64,000 nt of DNA, taken from positions 14,379,501 through 14,443,500 of the forward strand of contig JAILWY010000010.1 in the NCBI GenBank assembly GCA_022113835.1, in the 5' to 3' direction. Shown one piece after another: positions 60,694 through 64,000 of this stretch; the stretch's first letter is position 1; every line of letters starts with the position of its first letter. Source of the stretch: Atopsyche davidsoni. Taxonomy: Eukaryota; Arthropoda; Insecta; Trichoptera; Hydrobiosidae. The notes under the pieces are model-generated. The model saw only the letters and a program-made list of their open reading frames with translations, had not been told where the DNA came from and ran no database searches. The translations under genes and the position numbers were made by a program.

Positions 60694-62167
60694 TTTATTA
60701 TTTTTCCTCGTTTCTTTAATAAATTATTAAATATATTCAAAATTAAATTATATATTTCGTGTTTTATATTTACAAGAAACTTTTGAGTTTGTCATTCATT
60801 ATCCTGTGGCTGCCTTCTGTAATAACAAATTCATTGAAAAATTAATAAAAACTTTGATCCAAAAGGTCAAATTTAAACAGTAAATACCATTGTAGACAAA
60901 CTACAACGTACAAAACCTATAAGCCCGTTTCTGTTATATTTTTATTTTGATTCGGTCTCCGATTTTTTCATTAATTTTTTAATTAGAAAAATCAATATGC
61001 AACTCATATATTACAAAATTAACTAAGGCAATTTAACCACATTAACAATAGCACTTCTGATCCATGTGCTTTAAGATTTAATTATACGGCTTTATATATT
61101 TTTTTCTTTTAAACATGTTATTGCGTTTCAAATCTAATTCTGCAGCTACAACTCTTATCCGTTTTTCCATTATGTACTATCAAAAAGAAAAGATGTTTAA
61201 ATAGCACCGAGCCCCAGTAAAAAGACGAGAGTTCAAAACGAGAGATTTCAGCTCCGAATCCGCCACCCTTCTAGCTATTTTACAATTTACTTTTTTTGTG
61301 GCTTTTGTGGTTTTTGCATTATAAAAATACTGAATAGATTACATTCTGTTTTTTACACTTACGACCCTTCAGATTATTCGGGTCTCTTAAAAAAAAAAAT
61401 AGCCATAAAGTGAGTAAGAAAAAATACTAATTCAAATTAATAATTACGAATGCACACAAGCAAGAACATATCCTGGATTAGACTATTATTCATGCATAAT
61501 CCTGATCACTCGTATATATTTATTGTGAATTAATTCATAGCGAATCGCAATATGAGCTTAGGTGTACGAAAAATGTTTAAACGTTATACTTTAGAAAAAA
61601 TATTCAGAAATCTTAATAAACGTATAAAAGTCTTATCTTTCGTTGAAAAAATTCTGTAGCCTAACTCGTTGGAGATACTAATTAATGGTTGGAATTATTA
61701 TTTATTTTACTCACAATAACATGCAACAGAAGTAAACGATAATTATCGGGATGGCTTCTTTCACTCCACGCTATCCAGAAGTGGTTCTTATGTACAACAC
61801 TGATTGATTAAACGCGTATTATAAACTATTATAACACTTAAATACAACGAAATCGTAAACAAAATTACATACTTGCATGTTTTGATATTTTGTTTAAATA
61901 TCATAATATGCACACGATAAAGACAATGCACAATGAAATAAATAAATCAAATCCAATGAAAATATTTTAATCAATTACTCCGTAACCGTTACTTCCTTAT
62001 TTCAGTTTAGACTTCTATATGCACACATATCAACAATTTCATTCTTTAGTAAGTCAAATCATACACATTGTTTATTTTCAAAATAAAACAAATGAAAGCA
62101 TTTTATAGAGTATAAAAAAACTGTCATAACATTGTTCGTGCTAATTCGTGTAATTATTATGTTTCAG
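60694..62167 (+). other. End of the 27.5-kb intron and 5' flank of the nested glycosyltransferase gene
   Basis: AT-rich, with no ORF of note. The promoter of the nested minus-strand gene should lie at the low-coordinate end (about 60700-61200), but I cannot identify a core promoter with confidence. The intron ends TGTTTCAG at 62167. Confidence 0.6.
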
Positions 62168-62319
62168 TGAAACCCCTCTGGGTGCGCATTCAGGGACCGA
62201 AGCGGCCCTTCTCGGCCAACAAGACCACGGAGGTGGTCTGCAGGACCGTGGGGGCCCGGCCCAAGCCCTCCGTGTCCTGGTGGAAGGGGGCCACGCGACT
62301 CAAGTCCTCCAGGGAGTCG
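62168..62319 (+). CDS. side-like: Sidestep-type Ig protein, exon with first half of Ig domain 3
   Basis: Acceptor TTTCAG and donor GTAAAT. With the base left at 34699 it reads LKPLWVRIQGPKRPFSANKT then TEVVCRTVGARPKPSVSWWK and GATRLKSSRES. L-x-P-x-x-V-x-I-x-G with G-x-R-P-x-P-x-x-(S/T)WWKG is the Sidestep Ig3 start, with first cysteine and core tryptophan. It ends in phase 0. Reading past the donor, as in the long ORF to 62535, runs into intron. Confidence 0.94.
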
Positions 62320-62980
62320 GTAAATACATTCCACTGTCGGACCTCACTAATTGTCGTATTCAAACAATTTATAGTACTTCAATCTAATGACAATCAACAT
62401 AATTACCATCTAATAACAAAAGAAACATTCATTTTGGGGATAAAATATACTATTGTTGGTACATTTTTAAAAATTCAGTTTATAAAATATATCTTTATTC
62501 GTCCATACGGGCGTATCGAGTATACTTGCCAATAAATATTTTATTTGTGAGAATTTATCTTGAAAAAATATTTTCTCTCTTGTTTAATTTTACTGTCTTA
62601 TTATTAAATTGATATAATATCATATCAATATTTTACATTCATATTAATAAACGTGAATAAAAGCCATATTATAACCGTACATAAATCCACTACATAAATT
62701 ATAATTTGGCCAAACATCATTTTCCCTCAAGCTGTTACAAATTTCAGCTCACTCTAATATGCCAAAAAGGTCAATTTTTAAATCTTTCACCCGTAATGTC
62801 TTCATAGAAATTGACTTTGATGGAATATCTTGCTTTTTGCCCATTACATATACATAATGCATACTCATGATTAATGTTAAAGCAAAGAAACTTAAGCACA
62901 ATTGATTGAAGATTAAACTACAATATAATTAAAATATATTTTTCTGGTATCAATAAACTCGCCCTCTGGACATTTTATAG
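62320..62980 (+). other. Intron of the Ig gene
   Basis: AT-rich intron of 661 bp, beginning GTAAAT and ending TTATAG. Nothing else seen. Confidence 0.85.
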
Positions 62981-63125
62981 ATTTCCATTGATGGCAACGT
63001 GACCACAAGTATTCTGAACATCACTCCGCAACTCGACGATGCCAATAAGGTCCTGTCTTGCAGGGCCATCCAACCCAGCCTCCCTGAATCCGGACTTGAA
63101 GATGGATGGAAACTAGAAATATATC
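62981..63125 (+). CDS. side-like: Sidestep-type Ig protein, exon with second half of Ig domain 3
   Basis: Phase 0 start after TTTTATAG; ends before GTAAGA in phase 1. It reads ISIDGNVTTSILNITPQLDD, ANKVLSCRAIQPSLPESGLE and DGWKLEIY. LSCRAxxP followed by a small acidic loop and W-x-L-x-(I/V) is the end of Ig3 and provides its second cysteine. The next intron is 199 bp. Confidence 0.94.
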
Positions 63126-63324
63126 GTAAGAACATAAAATACACATACACTGGCACATGGCAAAATATATTGATTACAACCTAATCATCATATCATAGTA
63201 AATTTGGTGAATTTATTGCTTCGCTTCTTCTTATTTCATTGAAAATAGCTATATTAAAGTTTCTAAGAAAGATCAAAAGTTTTTATTGAATGCATAATGA
63301 TTTATTTCTTATTTATATTTTTAG

Positions 63325-63455
63325 ATGTTCCTGAAGTCAGGCTAGAGTTGGGGTCCAGCCTTAACGCAGCCAATATTGTGGAAGGAACAGATGTCTACTT
63401 TGAATGTAACATTAAAGCCAACCCATGGGTCTTCAAAATACAATGGTTTCATAAC
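63325..63455 (+). CDS. side-like: Sidestep-type Ig protein, exon with first half of Ig domain 4
   Basis: Starts after TTTTTAG and ends before GTAAGC in phase 0. It reads [40 protein letters not shown] and WFHN. VPxVxLELGSxLN, then EGxDVYFEC and KANP, is one of the most conserved blocks of the Sidestep family. It carries the first Ig4 cysteine and the tryptophan. Confidence 0.96.
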
Positions 63456-63561
63456 GTAAGCAACACAGTATTTTTATAAAATATATCAATCTTCATTCTC
63501 TGTATAAAATAATTTTGACCAAAGTTGAACAGAAATTTATTCTTAGTTCTTTTGTTTTCAG

Positions 63562-63721
63562 GGAGAATTGCTACATTCCAATCCTCAGGATGGTGTGATA
63601 ATCTCCAACCAGAGCCTCGTCCTTCAAGCCCTGCGACGCTCACGCAGTGGGATGTATGTTTGTCATGCTACCAATGAGGAAGGGGAAGGCAAAAGCAATA
63701 AATTGCTTCTTGATGTAAAAT
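63562..63721 (+). CDS. side-like: Sidestep-type Ig protein, exon with second half of Ig domain 4
   Basis: Between TTTTCAG and GTAAGA; phase 0 in, phase 1 out. It reads GELLHSNPQDGVIISNQSLV, LQALRRSRSGMYVCHATNEE and GEGKSNKLLLDVK. SNQSLVLQ-x-(L/V)-R-R-x-x-(S/A)-G-x-Y-x-C with A-x-N-x-E-G-E-G is the Ig4 second cysteine region of Sidestep proteins. The short introns before and after (106 and 198 bp) contrast with the two giant introns upstream. Confidence 0.96.
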
Positions 63722-63919
63722 GTAAGAACTTTTATCAATTATTGAATCCAAGCTTCGAAGATTTAGAATTCTTGTTTCTTGAAGATCACTCCAAAATGAC
63801 ATATTTTTTAAAAATTATACTAGTTATCTGTTATTCTATACCATAAAATGAACCGATTGATGAAAATTAAATCTGATTCCAGTATTCTAATTTATTTCTC
63901 TAACTGTACTTATTTATAG

Positions 63920-64000
63920 TTAAACCATATTGTCGACAAGGTCAGCAGCTTGTGTACAACATTGCAAGAAATGAAGAAGCAAAAATATCTTGTGAGCTTC
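63920..64000 (+). CDS. side-like: Sidestep-type Ig protein, exon with start of Ig domain 5 (cut by window end)
   Basis: Acceptor TTTATAG. With the base left at 63721 it reads FKPYCRQGQQLVYNIARNEE and AKISCEL. (F/Y)KPxCRxGQQxVY followed by A-R-x-E-x-A-x-(I/V)-x-C is the start of the fifth Ig domain in this family. The exon runs off the window; the rest of Ig5, the fibronectin-like or juxtamembrane part and the membrane segment must follow. Confidence 0.94.

Noticed and set aside
62167..62535. 122-codon ORF read straight through from the Ig3 exon
   Set aside because: Family similarity stops at the GTAAAT donor at 62320. The remainder is AT-rich intron.
1..64000. CRISPR arrays, operons, phage or plasmid features
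   Set aside because: None seen; splice sites, base composition and gene families are all of an insect nuclear genome.

Overview
The window is arthropod, almost certainly insect, nuclear DNA. It is very AT-rich, with spliced genes, long introns, (TA)n microsatellites, Tc1/mariner relics and Arg-type selenophosphate synthetase (SPS1) sequences. The order of insect cannot be fixed from sequence alone. There are no bacterial operons, CRISPR arrays or rRNA genes.

The framework is one large plus-strand gene encoding a multi-Ig cell-surface protein of the Sidestep type. Ten coding exons were placed by splice sites and matching phases: 7932-8055, 8661-8771, 9404-9489, 9770-9880, 34529-34699, 62168-62319, 62981-63125, 63325-63455, 63562-63721 and 63920 to the window edge. 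Together they give a continuous reading of about 423 residues: four complete Ig domains and the start of a fifth. The signal peptide exon and the 3' half (rest of Ig5, membrane segment, cytoplasmic tail) lie outside. Two introns are very large, about 24.6 kb and 27.5 kb, and isolate a single 171-base, very GC-rich exon.

The 27.5 kb intron (34700-62167) holds other units, all on the minus strand. In order: a mariner relic (36209-36506), an intronless SPS1/SelD copy with an open frame but both ends missing (37018-38154), a decayed Tc1-like element (50338-51338), a second SelD copy broken by deletion (56741-57404), and a three-exon nested gene of the alpha-1,4-galactosyltransferase family (60693 down to 59139). 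In the nested gene the catalytic DXD motif reads Asn-Phe-Asn. The broken SelD copy sits exactly at the junction of a local duplication: segments B (about 615 bp) and A (55 bp) occur once before and once after it.

The other intronic DNA is AT-rich with short GC-rich islands, some carrying intact TGACGTCA (CRE-type) sites. It also holds several strong inverted repeats: a perfect 25-bp stem with a 3-base loop at 2642-2694, a roughly 145-bp hairpin at 12770-12914, a hairpin around a (TA)n core at 19967-20078, and a 360-bp element with perfect 29-bp terminal inverted repeats enclosing a tRNA-like cloverleaf at 23975-24334. These islands and hairpins are candidate regulatory or mobile sequences; no function is shown.
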